Source: Ahrensia sp. (GTDB taxonomy: Bacteria; Pseudomonadota; Alphaproteobacteria; Rhizobiales; Rhizobiaceae). From it: a DNA stretch of 64,000 nt. Every line of letters starts with the position of its first letter. The first letter of the stretch is position 1. The translations under genes were made by a program, and so were the position numbers. The stretch is taken from the NCBI GenBank assembly GCA_002698425.1, contig NZXU01000087.1, positions 1 through 64,000 of the forward strand, read 5' to 3'. The notes under the pieces are model-generated. The model was not told the origin of the DNA and did not search any database. It worked only from the letters and a program-made list of their open reading frames with translations. Positions 20,004 through 31,492 of the stretch are shown piece after piece.

Positions 20004-22025
20004 ATGACGGACGTCGCCTCGATCCAGCCCATCGGCGCCGCGAGGCCGCGGCGGACCGGTGCGTGGATCATGGGCGCGGCGGCTGTCCTGTTCGTCCTGT
20101 TCTGGCAATATGGCGAGCCGCTCGCCGAATGGGCCTTCGACTATCCGAGGAAGATGGAGGTTCCGGTCGCGAAGTGGATCAACATATTCACCAAGTGGCT
20201 GTTGAACGACGCCTCCTTCGGGCTTTTCACCTTCACGGATCTGACCCGCTTCATCGCGGCGGTCGTCAACGTGCCCTACAAGGCGGTGCTGAGCCTCTTG
20301 TCGACCGGGTTCCTCTCGGGGCAGGGATCGGGCGCGATACAGCTCGTGCCGCCGCTTCCCTGGATCGCCGTCATCGTCGTGGTTGCGCTGATGGGGCTTT
20401 ACGCCGGCGGCCGGCGGCTGGCCCTGGTCGTTTCGCTTTGCTTCATCTTCATAGCGGTGTTCGGCCAGTGGACGAGCGCGATGGTCACGCTCGCCTCGAT
20501 CCTCGTCGCCGTGCCGCTCGGTGTCGTCGGCGGGCTGCTGCTCGGCATCGGCGCCTTTCGCTGGCGCTGGCTCGACCGTGCGCTGTTGCCCGTGCTCGAC
20601 CTGATGCAGACGATCCCGGTCTTCGCCTATCTGGTGCCGATCCTGTTCATGTTCGGCTTCGGCGCGACGGCGGCGGTGGTGGCGACGTTGATCTACGCCA
20701 TGCCGCCGATGACCCGCGTGACGACGCTGGCGTTGCGCCGGGTGCCGCCCGAGGTGAAGGATCTCGGTCAGATGATCGGCTGTTCGCAGCGCCAGATGAC
20801 CTGGCGGGTGCTGGTGCCGTCGGCGAAGGAAAGCCTGCTGGTGGGCATGAACCAGGTGATCATGCTGTCGCTGAACATGGTCATCATCGCCTCGATGATC
20901 GGCGCGGGCGGGCTCGGTTTCGATGTGCTGGCGGCGCTGCGGCGGCTCGATTTTGGCGCCGGGCTGGAAGCCGGTTTCGCGATCGTGGCGCTGGCGATCG
21001 CGCTCGACCGGCTGAGCCAGGCCTTCGCCAACCGGCAGGCGAAACCGGCTTTGCATGAGCCGCGCGGTTTCGTCGCGAACAATCCCTATCTGCTGGCGGC
21101 GCTCGTCTTCGTGGTCATTGCGGGCGTCGCCGGCCTTTTTGTTCCCGCCGTCCAGGCCTATCCGGACGCGCTGACGATCTCTACGGGCACCTTCATGTCG
21201 CGCGTCGTCGAGTGGATCAATGTCAACTTCTTCGACACGCTGGAAGCGATCAAGAACACGCTTTTGATCGAGGTGCTGGTGCCGTTCAAGCGGCTGCTGC
21301 TCGGCTTTCCCTGGATCGGCGTCGTCGCGATCCTCGGCGTTGCCGGCTGGGTGCTGCGCGGGCCGGGCTTGGCCCTGCTGGTCGCCGTGCTCTCCTTCCT
21401 GATCGCCGCCACCGGCCAGTGGGAAAAGGCGATGATCACGACCTATCTCTGCGGCATCTCGGTGCTGTTCGCGACGCTGATCGGCACGCCGATCGGTATT
21501 GCCGCGGCGGAGAAGGAACGGCTTTGGCGCTGGGTGCAGCTGGCCATCGACACGCTGCAGACGCTGCCTTCCTTCGTCTACCTGATGCCGGCGGTGATGC
21601 TGTTCCGCGTCGGCGATTTCACGGCGATGATCGCGGTGGTCGCCTATTCGATCGTGCCGGCCATCCGCTACACGGTGCTGGGCATCCAGCGGGTCGATCC
21701 GCGTCTGATCGAGGCCGGCAAGGCGATGGGCTGCACGGAATGGCAGATCCTGACGCGCATCAAGCTGAAGCTCGCCCTGCCGGAAATCATGCTCGGGCTG
21801 AACCAGACCATCATGTTCGCCCTGTCGATGCTGGTGATCACCGCGCTGGTCGGCACCCGCGACCTCGGTCAGGAGGTCTATATCGCTCTGACCAAGGCCG
21901 ATCCGGGCCGCGGCCTTGTCGCGGGGCTTGCCGTCGCCTTCATCGCGATCATCTCCGACCGGCTGATCTCGGCGGGCGCGATGCGGGCGCGCAACCGGCT
22001 CGGGATTTCGGAGGAAGGGCAATGA
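20004..22025 (+). CDS. Fused tandem permease of glycine-betaine-type ABC transporter
   Basis: A 673-residue inner-membrane protein that contains two ProW-like permease domains in one chain. The first copy spans roughly residues 130-350 and the second about 440-650. Each has a GQW-containing helix (GQWTSAMVTLAS and GQWEKAMITTYL) and an EAA-type loop with an MGC or IGC motif (DLGQMIGCSQRQM and EAGKAMGCTEWQI). A single polypeptide could therefore form the whole permease dimer. GGAGG precedes the ATG. Its TGA overlaps the ATG of the kinase gene. Confidence 0.93.
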   Translation: MTDVASIQPIGAARPRRTGAWIMGAAAVLFVLFWQYGEPLAEWAFDYPRKMEVPVAKWINIFTKWLLNDASFGLFTFTDLTRFIAAVVNVPYKAVLSLLSTGFLSGQGSGAIQLVPPLPWIAVIVVVALMGLYAGGRRLALVVSLCFIFIAVFGQWTSAMVTLASILVAVPLGVVGGLLLGIGAFRWRWLDRALLPVLDLMQTIPVFAYLVPILFMFGFGATAAVVATLIYAMPPMTRVTTLALRRVPPEVKDLGQMIGCSQRQMTWRVLVPSAKESLLVGMNQVIMLSLNMVIIASMIGAGGLGFDVLAALRRLDFGAGLEAGFAIVALAIALDRLSQAFANRQAKPALHEPRGFVANNPYLLAALVFVVIAGVAGLFVPAVQAYPDALTISTGTFMSRVVEWINVNFFDTLEAIKNTLLIEVLVPFKRLLLGFPWIGVVAILGVAGWVLRGPGLALLVAVLSFLIAATGQWEKAMITTYLCGISVLFATLIGTPIGIAAAEKERLWRWVQLAIDTLQTLPSFVYLMPAVMLFRVGDFTAMIAVVAYSIVPAIRYTVLGIQRVDPRLIEAGKAMGCTEWQILTRIKLKLALPEIMLGLNQTIMFALSMLVITALVGTRDLGQEVYIALTKADPGRGLVAGLAVAFIAIISDRLISAGAMRARNRLGISEEGQ

Positions 22026-22909
22026 GCGCGGAAGGAAAGATCGCTGCTCTGCCCTGCTGGACCGGCAACGTCGCCATGGAGCCGCTGACCGGCGGGCTGT
22101 CGAACGAGAGTTGGCTGGTCAAGGACGGCGCGGGAAAGCATGTCGTGCGGTTCGGCAAGGACTATCCGTTCCATCACGTCATCCGCGAGCGCGAAATTTC
22201 GGTGGCCCGCGCAGCGCATGAGGCCGGATTTTCGCCGAAGGTGGAATATTCGGAACCGGGCGTCATGGTCTCGGCCTTCCTCGAGGCGCGGACATGGACG
22301 GAAGAGGACATGCGGGCGCAGCCGGAGCGGATTGCGCAGCTCTTGAACGATTTTCATCACAAGATGCTGGCGGCGGTGTCCGGGCCGGGCTTCATGTTCT
22401 GGGTGTTCCACGTCATTCGGGACTATGCACGCACGCTGAAGGCCGGCGACAGCAGCCATGTTGCCGAGCTGCCGCACTACCTGGCGCTCGCCGAGGCGCT
22501 GGAGGCCGCCCAGGCGCCGTTGCCGATCGTCTTCGGGCACAACGATCTGCTGCCGGGCAATTTCCTCGATGACGGCAAGCGGCTTTGGCTGATCGACTTC
22601 GAATATGCCGGTTTCAACACGGCCATGTTCGATCTCGCCGGCGCGGCGTCCAATTCGGGCATGGATGACGAGACGGCGGAACGGTTGCTTTCGACCTATT
22701 TCGGCCGCGCCTCCGACGCGGCGGTGAAGCGCTCCTTCGACGCCATGCAATGCGCCTCGCTGCTGCGCGAGGCGATGTGGTCGATGGTCTCGGAGCTGCA
22801 CCTGGATGCGCCGGGCGTCGATTACGCCGCCTATACGCAGGAAAACCTCGCGCGGCTCGCCGCCGCGCTCGACCGCTATCACTCCAAACACGGAAAGACT
22901 TCATCATGA
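22022..22909 (+). CDS. Choline-kinase-like phosphotransferase (first copy)
   Basis: A 295-residue protein of the aminoglycoside phosphotransferase/choline kinase fold. The nucleotide loop is near GGLSNESWLV, the catalytic loop is GHNDLLPGNFL, and the metal-binding Asp lies in LIDFEYAGFN, so all catalytic elements appear intact. It overlaps both neighbours by ATGA, which makes cotranslation with the permease and FAD dehydrogenase likely. A role in phosphorylating an imported amino-alcohol is plausible but unproven. A second related kinase lies at 27768. Confidence 0.85.
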   Translation: MSAEGKIAALPCWTGNVAMEPLTGGLSNESWLVKDGAGKHVVRFGKDYPFHHVIREREISVARAAHEAGFSPKVEYSEPGVMVSAFLEARTWTEEDMRAQPERIAQLLNDFHHKMLAAVSGPGFMFWVFHVIRDYARTLKAGDSSHVAELPHYLALAEALEAAQAPLPIVFGHNDLLPGNFLDDGKRLWLIDFEYAGFNTAMFDLAGAASNSGMDDETAERLLSTYFGRASDAAVKRSFDAMQCASLLREAMWSMVSELHLDAPGVDYAAYTQENLARLAAALDRYHSKHGKTSS

Positions 22910-25347
22910 CGCTTCCCCAACAGGCCGAGATCGTCGTCATCGGCGGCGGCATCATCGGATGCTCGACGGCCTATCACCTGGCGAAGGATCACAAGGCCGA
23001 CGTGGTGCTGCTGGAAATGGGGCAGCTCACCTCCGGCTCCACCTGGCACGCCGCCGGACTCGTCGGTCAGCTGCGCTCCTCGGCGTCGATCACCCGGGTG
23101 CTGAAATATTCTGTCGACCTCTACAAGCGGCTCGACCAGGAAACCGGGCTCGAGACCGGCTGGAAAATGACCGGCTGCCTGCGGCTTGCGACCAACGAGG
23201 ATCGCTGGACCGAATATCGCCGCCTCGCCACGACGGCGCGGTCCTTCGGCATGGAGATGCATCTCCTGTCGCCTGACGAGGTGAAGGCGATGTGGCCGCT
23301 GATGGACACGTCGGATCTGGTCGGCGCGAGCTGGTTGCCGACGGACGGGCAGGCGAGTCCGTCGGACATCACCCAGTCGCTCGCCAAGGGCGCGCGCATG
23401 CATGGCGCGAAGATCCACGAGCAGGTGCGCGTCACCGGCTTCGAGATGGACGGCGACCGGATCACCAAGGTGAAGACCGACAAGGGCGACATCGCCTGCG
23501 AAAAGGTGGTCAATTGCGCCGGCCAGTGGGCGCGGCAGGTCGGCGAGATGGCCGGCATCAACGTGCCGCTGCAGCCGGTCAAGCACCAATATATCATCAC
23601 CGAGAAAATCCCCGGCCTCGCCGCCGACGCGCCGACGATCCGCGATCCCGACCGGCGGACCTATTTCAAGGAGGAGGTCGGCGGCCTCGTCATGGGCGGC
23701 TACGAGCCGAACCCTCAGCCCTGGACGACCGGCGACGTGCCGAACGACTGGGAATTCCGGCTGTTCGACGACGATTTCGATCATTTCGAACAGCATATGG
23801 AACAGGCGATGATCCGCATTCCGGCGTTGGCCGAAGCGGGCGTCAAGCAAATGATCAACGGGCCGGAGAGCTTTACACCGGACGGCAATTTCATCCTCGG
23901 CACGGCGCCAGAATGTTCGAACATGTATGTCGGCGCCGGCTTCAATGCGTTCGGTATCGCGTCCGGAGGCGGGGCCGGCTGGGTGCTGGCCGAATGGACG
24001 ATGTCGGGCGAAGCGCCGCTCGACCTCTGGGTTGTCGATATCCGCCGTTTCTCCGGGCTGCACCGCGATCGGCAATGGGTCTGCGACCGGACCCTGGAAG
24101 CCTATGGCAAGCATTACACGATCGGTTTCCCGCACGAGGAATATGAGAGCGGGCGGCCGCGCATCGTCTCTCCGCTCTACGATCGGCTGAAGGATCACCG
24201 CGCCGTGTTCGGCTCCAAGCTCGGCTGGGAGCGTCCCAACTGGTTCGCGCCCGAGGGCATGGAGGCGGAGGACGTCTATTCGATGGGCCGGCAGAACTGG
24301 TTCGCCCCGGTCGGCGACGAGCACGCCCATGTGCGCGAAAACGTCGGTATCTTCGATCAGTCCTCTTTCGCGAAATATGAACTCGAAGGCGCGGACGCGC
24401 TGAAGGCGCTCGACTGGATCTGTGCAAACGATGTCTCAAAACCAGTCGGGCGGCTGACTTATACTCAGCTCCTGAACAGCCGCGGCGGCATCGAGGCGGA
24501 CCTCACGGTGGCGCGGATCGCCGAAGACCGTTTCTATATCGTCACCGGCACGGGCTACCGCACGCACGATCTCGCCTGGATCGCCGATCACATCCCGGAG
24601 GGCAGCGACGCGAAGCTGACCGACATCACCGAGGACTGGGGCACGCTTTCCCTGATGGGGCCGAAGGCGCGCGATGTGCTGGCGCAGGTCACCTCTGCCG
24701 ACGTGTCGCACGAATCTTTCCCGTTCGGCCATGTCCGCGAGATCGAGATTGCCGGGCACACGGTTCGTGCACTGCGGGTCACCTATGTTGGCGAACTCGG
24801 CTGGGAATTGCATGTTCCGATCGGTGCGACGGGCGAGATCTTCGACGCGCTGATGGCGGCGGGAAAAGCGGAGGACATCCGCCCGATCGGTTACCGGGCG
24901 CTGGAAAGCCTGCGGCTCGAAAAAGGATATCGCGCCTGGTCGTCCGACATCACGCCCAACGACACGCCCTTCGAGGCGGGGCTCGGCTGGGCGGTGAAGC
25001 TCAAGAAGAACACCGATTTCATGGGCCGCAAGGCGCTGGAGGACAAGGTGGGCATGCCACTGACGAAACGCCTCGCCGGCTTCACGCTGGACGATCCGGA
25101 CGCCGTCCTTGTCGGGCGCGAGACGATCCTGCGCGACGGCGAGACGGTCGGCTACCTGACCTCGGGCGGCTATGGCTACACGATCGGCAAGAGCGTCGGC
25201 TACGGCTATGTGCGCCATGCCGACGGCGTCAGCGATGATTTCCTTATGTCCGGCTCCTACGAGCTCGTGGTCGCCAATGAGCGCATACCGGCGCGGATCG
25301 GCATGGAGCCGTTCTTCGATCCCTCCAATTCCCGCGTGAAAGCCTGA
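22906..25347 (+). CDS. GcvT-fused FAD-dependent dehydrogenase, dimethylglycine/sarcosine dehydrogenase-like (first copy)
   Basis: An 813-residue enzyme with an N-terminal DAO-type FAD domain (GGGIIG at 13-18), a middle FAO_M region and a C-terminal aminomethyltransferase (GcvT) part from about residue 420. His48 in STWHAAGL matches the histidine that covalently holds FAD in dimethylglycine dehydrogenase. Family members oxidatively demethylate N-methyl groups and pass the one-carbon unit to tetrahydrofolate. The start overlaps the kinase stop (ATGA). A paralog follows after 3 bp. The substrate is not known. Confidence 0.92.
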   Translation: MTLPQQAEIVVIGGGIIGCSTAYHLAKDHKADVVLLEMGQLTSGSTWHAAGLVGQLRSSASITRVLKYSVDLYKRLDQETGLETGWKMTGCLRLATNEDRWTEYRRLATTARSFGMEMHLLSPDEVKAMWPLMDTSDLVGASWLPTDGQASPSDITQSLAKGARMHGAKIHEQVRVTGFEMDGDRITKVKTDKGDIACEKVVNCAGQWARQVGEMAGINVPLQPVKHQYIITEKIPGLAADAPTIRDPDRRTYFKEEVGGLVMGGYEPNPQPWTTGDVPNDWEFRLFDDDFDHFEQHMEQAMIRIPALAEAGVKQMINGPESFTPDGNFILGTAPECSNMYVGAGFNAFGIASGGGAGWVLAEWTMSGEAPLDLWVVDIRRFSGLHRDRQWVCDRTLEAYGKHYTIGFPHEEYESGRPRIVSPLYDRLKDHRAVFGSKLGWERPNWFAPEGMEAEDVYSMGRQNWFAPVGDEHAHVRENVGIFDQSSFAKYELEGADALKALDWICANDVSKPVGRLTYTQLLNSRGGIEADLTVARIAEDRFYIVTGTGYRTHDLAWIADHIPEGSDAKLTDITEDWGTLSLMGPKARDVLAQVTSADVSHESFPFGHVREIEIAGHTVRALRVTYVGELGWELHVPIGATGEIFDALMAAGKAEDIRPIGYRALESLRLEKGYRAWSSDITPNDTPFEAGLGWAVKLKKNTDFMGRKALEDKVGMPLTKRLAGFTLDDPDAVLVGRETILRDGETVGYLTSGGYGYTIGKSVGYGYVRHADGVSDDFLMSGSYELVVANERIPARIGMEPFFDPSNSRVKA

Positions 25348-25350
25348 TCC

Positions 25351-27767
25351 ATGTCCTTTTCCGCTGATCGTCATGCGCGCATCGTCATCATCGGAGCGGG
25401 CGCCATCGGCTGTTCGCTTGCCTATCATCTCGCCCGCGCCGGCGAGACCGATGTGCTCGTCCTCGAAAAGGCGCAGATTACCCATGGATGCACCTGGCAC
25501 GCGGCGGGTCTCGTCGGCCAGCTGCGCGGCAAGAAGTCCCTGACAAGGCTGATGCAGAATTCGGTGGCGGTGTTTGATCGGCTCGCGGACGAGACCGGTC
25601 AGGCGACCGACTGGAAGAAGGTGGGATCGCTGCGGCTGGCGTCGAGCGAGGCGCGCTGGAGCGAGATCCGGCGCTCGATGCAGCTGGCGAAGAGCTTCGG
25701 CTTCGAGGCGCATATGCTGACGCCGCAGGAGGCGCGCGACAAGTTTCCCTATATCGATCCCGACGGCGTGGTCGGTGCGGCCTTCATTCCCTCCGACGGC
25801 TATATCGACCCCTATGCGGTGACGCAGGCCTTCGCCTATGCGGCGCGCCAGAACGGGGCAAAGATCGAGGAAGGGGTCTGCGTCGAGGATATCGTGGTCG
25901 AGAACCGGCGCGCCGTCGGCGTCGTCACCGATCACGGCACGATCGGCTGCGACGTGCTGGTCAATTGCGCCGGGCTGTGGGCGAAACGCATCGGCGAGAT
26001 GGCGGGCGTGGCGCTGGCCGCGGGCGTCGTCGAGCATCAGTATTTCGTCACAGAGAAGGGGCTCGACTATGGCGACGACCTGCCGACGCTGCGCGACCCC
26101 GACAAGAATTTCTACCTGAAGCCGGATGTCGGCGGGGCGTTTGCGATCGGCGGATGGGAGGACGGCACCGAGGGCTGCTGGGGCCAGCGCGCGCCGTTCG
26201 ATTTCGGACGGCAATTGTTCCCGGCGAACATGGACCGGCTCGAACTCTTCGCGCTGCCGGCGACCGAGCGGCTCCCGGTGCTCAATGAGATCGGCATCCG
26301 CACGGTGATCAACGGGCCGATCCCGGTTTCCGCCGACGGCGAACCGATCATGGGACTGGCGCCGGAACTCGATAATTTCTACGTCGCCTGCGGCTTCACC
26401 GCCGGCATCGCCGCCTCGGGCGGGGCGGGCAACGCGATGGCGAACTGGATCATGCATGGTGATCCGGGGCTCGACCTGTGGCCCTTCGACGTGCGCCGTT
26501 TCGGTGCGCCGCATGCGCAAGCGAGCTATCTGCAGGAACGCGCTATCGAGGCCTACGGCTCCTATTACAAGATCCATTGGCCGGGCGAGGAGAGCCATGC
26601 CGGGCGCGGCTTGCGGCGTTCGCCGCTGCATGAGGCGCTGAAGGCGAGCGGCGCGCGGTTCGGCTCGAAATTCGGCTGGGAACGCGCCAACTGGTTCGCG
26701 CTTCCCGGCACGACCTGCGACGAGACGCCGAGCTTCGAGGGCAAGCCCGGCTGGTTCGATGCCGTCGGCGAGGAGGCGAAAGCGATCCGCGAGCGGGTGG
26801 CGCTGATCGACCAGACATCGTTCTCGAAATTCGAGATCGCGGGACAGGGTGCGCGCGCCGCGCTCAACCGGATCGCCGCCGGCGATTTGTCCGGCGAGCC
26901 GGGCCGCGCCATCTACACGCAGCTCTGCAACGAGAAGGGCGGCGTCGAGGCCGATGTGACGCTGATCCATGCCGGGCCGGAACGGTTCCTGCTGGTGACC
27001 GGATCGGGCTTCGGCGTGCGCGATTCCGCCTGGGTGCGGCGGCATCTGCCCGAAGGCGTGACGATGCGCGAGGTGACCAACAGTCTCGCCGTCATCAATG
27101 TCTGCGGACCGAAGTCGCGCGACGTATTGCAGACGCTGACGCCGACGGATTTGTCGAATGAGGGGTTTCCGTTCCTTTCGGCAAAAGAGATCGAGATCGG
27201 ACTGGCGACGGCGCTCGCCGTGCGGGTCGGTTATGTTGGCGAACTGGGTTGGGAACTTTACGTGCCGCAGGACTACGCCGTGCATGTCTACGAGGCGCTG
27301 AAAGAAGCCGGCGCGCCGCACGGCATCGCCGATGTTGGCTACCGGGCGATCGAAAGCTGCCGGCTCGAAAAAGGCTATCTCTACTGGTCGGCGGATGTGA
27401 CGCCGGAGACGACGCCCTACGAGGCCGGGCTCGGCTTCGCGGTGGCGCTCGACAAGGGCGATTTCATCGGCCGCGAGGCGCTGGCCGAAGCGAAGGCGGC
27501 GGGCGCGCAGCGCAAGCTGGTGACACTGACCGTGGACGGTTTCGCGCCGTTTCTCGGCGGCGAGACGGTGCTGCTCGACGGCGAGCCCGTCGGATCGCTG
27601 ACCAGCGCCGGCTACGGCCATCATCTCGGCCGGACGATCGGCTTCGGCTACCTGCCGGCGGAAATCGCCGGGCGGGAGGGATTTGTCATCGAAGCGTTCG
27701 GCACGTCATATGATGCCGTGAGGGGCCCGCGCTGCCTCTATGACGCGAAAATGGAAAGGCTGAAGGC

Positions 27768-27771
<4 letters not shown>
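25351..27771 (+). CDS. GcvT-fused FAD-dependent dehydrogenase, dimethylglycine/sarcosine dehydrogenase-like (second copy)
   Basis: An 806-residue paralog of the preceding enzyme with the same layout. The FAD motif is GAGAIG at 15-20, and His50 in CTWHAAGL is the predicted covalent FAD site. The GcvT part contains GYVGELGWELYVP and EKGYLYWSADVTPETTPYEAGLG. The two copies have clearly diverged, so they probably act on different substrates or on successive demethylation steps rather than being a recent duplication. Its stop overlaps the start of the second kinase by ATGA. Confidence 0.92.
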
Positions 27772-28669
<898 letters not shown>

Positions 28670-28673
<4 letters not shown>

Positions 28674-29773
28674 TCCAGTTCGCTGACCTGGCGGGTCGAC
28701 CGTTCCAGCCAGGCAGGGTCGATCTCGACGCCCCAGCCGGGCGCGTCGGTGACGCGCGCATGGCCGTCGACGATGTCGTAGGGCGACGCGACGAACAGGC
28801 CCTCCTGCCACGGATAGTAATCCTCCTTCTCGATGGAGAATTCGAGATATTTCCCGGCATTGGGAATGGCGCGCAGCAGATGCATGGTGAAGAGCGTCAC
28901 CATGGAGAGATTGGCGGAATGCGGCGTGCAGGGAATGCCGGCTTCCTCGGCCATGCGGGCGACCTGCATGGTGCGGACCATGCCGCCGAGATAGCAGACA
29001 TCGGGCTGGATGACGTTGACGACGCGGTCGTCGACCATCCTTTGCCAGTCGACCAGCGAACAATCCTGCTCACCTCCGGTCACGTCAATGTCGAGCGCGT
29101 CGGTGACCTGTTTCGTCTGGTCGTAATGCCAGTAGGGGCAGGGTTCCTCGTAATGGCTGACGCCATTGTCCTCGAGGAAGCGGCCGATCTCGATCGCTTT
29201 CTGCGGCGAATAGCAGGAGTTCGCATCGACCAGCAGGGCTGTGCCGTCATCCATGGCGTCGCGGATCGCGGGAACGATCTCCTCGGTGCGGCCCGGCCAT
29301 TCGTCCCGGTCGTGGCCGCATTCGGAACCGATGCGGAACTTGACGGCGGTGAAGCCGAAATCGTCCTGCAGTTTCTTCAGGCGAACGGCCTCGTCGGCGG
29401 GCGTGATGTCGCGCTTCATCGAGGAGGCATAGGCACGGATGGTGCCCGGCGTGCCGCCGAGCAATTCGCAGACCGGCTTGCCCTCGACCTTGCCGCGCAG
29501 ATCGAACAGCGCCGTGTCGAGGCCGCCCATGGCGCGCGAGACGTAGGAACCCGGGAACTTGTGCTCGCGTTCGGGAATGGTCGCGACGAGGCTGGCGATG
29601 TCATAGGCGTCCTGGCCGAGCGCATAGGGCGCGACCTGGCGGTGCAGTACGGCGGCCGTGATATCGGCATTGTAGGGAGCGACCTGGCCCCAGCCCTCGG
29701 ACCCGTCATCGGCGGTGACGCGAACGAAACACACGAATGTGTCGGTGAAGGTCTCTATTTTGCGAATTTTCAT
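28670..29773 (-). CDS. Enolase-superfamily enzyme, mandelate racemase/muconate lactonizing subgroup
   Basis: A 367-residue enzyme expected to abstract a proton alpha to a carboxylate, giving a racemase, epimerase or dehydratase. Predicted metal ligands are Asp183 (LLVDAN), Glu209 (YEEP) and Glu235 (GGEQ). The general acid/base candidates are the Asp258-His285 pair and Lys145 in a KFR motif rather than KxK. The ATG at 29773 begins the conserved N-terminus MKIRKIETF; the frame stays open further upstream. It is divergent from the MocR regulator, which may control it. The substrate is unknown; an onium or hydroxy-acid compound would suit the neighbourhood. Confidence 0.88.
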
Positions 29774-29862
29774 CTTGGACCCGGACGAAACGGCGCGCGC
29801 GGCGCGGACAGGAATTCGGCTTGCCAAAATATGCCGAATTGGCCTCTATAGTAGGTCCGTTT

Positions 29863-29876
29863 TGCATAAATATGCA
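29863..29876. promoter_or_regulatory. Inverted repeat TGCATA-AA-TATGCA, candidate MocR-type operator
   Basis: A perfect 6-bp inverted repeat with a 2-bp spacer lies 17 bp upstream of the MocR/PdxR-like gene, in the 120-bp region it shares with the enolase-superfamily gene. A second, looser GCCAA/TTGGC repeat occurs at 29823-29843. Position and symmetry suggest regulator binding; this is not shown. Confidence 0.4.
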
Positions 29877-29893
29877 TACCAATCGGTGCGATC

Positions 29894-31384
29894 ATGAAAC
29901 GACATGGCGGCGCATTGCTCTCCTCGATCCGCATCGACAAGTCCTCGGACAGGCGGATTTCGGTGCAGCTCTACATGGCGCTGCGCGAGCTTCTGCTGTC
30001 GGGCGGGTTCAAGCCGGGCGACCGGATGCCGGCGACGCGGACGCTGGCTCTCGAGATCGGCGTGTCGCGCACGACCGTGATCGACGCCATCGACCGGCTG
30101 GTGTCCGAGGGGTTGCTGGAATCGCGCGTCGGCGCCGGGACCTATGTCAGCGAGGCGCTGGCGGCGCAAATCCGGCTCTCGGATGCGGCGCAGGGCCCGG
30201 AGGCAAAGATCGCCGCGCCGCGGCTTTCGCGGATCACGGCGCGCGCGGCGGATACATTCGCGCCGCGCAGCCGGCTGCCGCATCATTCGACGCCCTTCAT
30301 CACCGCGCTGCCCGCGCTCGACGCCTTTCCGATGGCGCAGTGGGCGCGGCTGTCGGCGCGGCATTGGCGCAAGGAACGCGATCATATCGGCGGCTATGGC
30401 GAGCCGTTCGGCTATGGCCGGCTGCGCATGGCGATCGCGCAGCAACTGAATGCGGCGCGGGGCATCAAGTGCGATCCCGAGCAGATATTCGTCGTCAACG
30501 GCGCGCAGCACGCCTTCTCGACAATCGGGCTGATGCTGGTCAATCCGGGCGAGGCGATCTGGTTCGAGAACCCCGGCGCGTTGGGCGCGCGAAACGCCTT
30601 TCTCGCCTGCGATGCGCAGCTCGTGCCCGTCGATATCGACGCGGAGGGGTTCTCCGTCGAGGATGCGCGCGCAAAAGAGCCCAATTTCCGTCTGGCCTTC
30701 GTCACTCCGTCGCATCAGCAGCCGCTCGGCAGCGTGATGAGCCTCGCCCGCCGGCTGGCGCTCTTGCAGGCGGCCAAGGATGCCGATGCGATGATCGTCG
30801 AGGACGACTATGACGGCGAATTCTATTACGGCGAGCAGCCGCCGCCGACGCTGAAAAGCATCGATACGCAGGAGCGGGTCATCTATGTAGGCACGTTTTC
30901 CAAGTCGCTGTTTCCCTCGCTGAGGCTTGGCTACATCCTCTCGCCGAAAGGGCTGGTGGAGAGTTTCGAGCGGATCTTCACCACCTGGCAGAGCGGCGTT
31001 CCCACTTTCAACCAGGCGATCGTCGCCGATTTCATGGATGAAGGCTTCTTCGCCACCCATGTCAGGACCATGCGCCAGCTCTACAAGGAGCGTTACGAGG
31101 CGCTGTTCGAGGCTTCCGAGGCGATCCGGGACTGGGTGGATATCCGTCCGACCCGGAGCGGTTTTCACACGCCCGGTTTCTTGAAATGTGCCGTCGGGGA
31201 AACGGAGATTGTCGAGGGTGCGGCGGCGGCCGGAATCCGAACCGCGCCGCTCGGACGATATGCGATTGCCCCATTCGGGAAAAAGGGATTAGTCTTCGGT
31301 TTCGGGAGCACGCCGCCGGAGGAGATAAGAAGCGGCATGGAGACGCTCGGCAGGGTGATGAGCCGGCTTGGAGGAAGCCGGTAA
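29894..31384 (+). CDS. MocR/PdxR family regulator (GntR-HTH plus aminotransferase fold)
   Basis: A 496-residue regulator. The N-terminal GntR winged helix covers about residues 18-85 (QLYMALRELLLSGG, RTLALEIGVSRTTV). A linker joins it to a class I aminotransferase-like domain with the PLP lysine at about Lys337 in GTFSKSLFPSLR. Such proteins sense PLP together with an amine or amino acid. It is divergent from the enolase-superfamily gene and precedes the polyamine-type ABC operon by about 110 bp, so it may control either or both. Confidence 0.93.
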   Translation: MKRHGGALLSSIRIDKSSDRRISVQLYMALRELLLSGGFKPGDRMPATRTLALEIGVSRTTVIDAIDRLVSEGLLESRVGAGTYVSEALAAQIRLSDAAQGPEAKIAAPRLSRITARAADTFAPRSRLPHHSTPFITALPALDAFPMAQWARLSARHWRKERDHIGGYGEPFGYGRLRMAIAQQLNAARGIKCDPEQIFVVNGAQHAFSTIGLMLVNPGEAIWFENPGALGARNAFLACDAQLVPVDIDAEGFSVEDARAKEPNFRLAFVTPSHQQPLGSVMSLARRLALLQAAKDADAMIVEDDYDGEFYYGEQPPPTLKSIDTQERVIYVGTFSKSLFPSLRLGYILSPKGLVESFERIFTTWQSGVPTFNQAIVADFMDEGFFATHVRTMRQLYKERYEALFEASEAIRDWVDIRPTRSGFHTPGFLKCAVGETEIVEGAAAAGIRTAPLGRYAIAPFGKKGLVFGFGSTPPEEIRSGMETLGRVMSRLGGSR

Positions 31385-31492
31385 TTGGTCTAACAAAATT
31401 TCCGCAATGGATATATTTCGCAGTCCAATCTGCCCCTAGTCTTTCGTGGTGTTGGTTCCGAAAACTGCCGGAATGACAATAGGGAGATGACC

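Noticed and set aside
19980..22022. 680-codon minus-strand frame opposite the double permease
   Set aside because: Low-complexity His/Arg/Gln-rich translation typical of an antisense frame to a membrane protein gene in GC-rich DNA.
24436..27624. Open frame of over 1000 codons on the minus strand across the two FAD dehydrogenases
   Set aside because: Antisense shadow of two well-supported genes; its composition is rich in Arg, His and Asp in low-complexity order with no domain.
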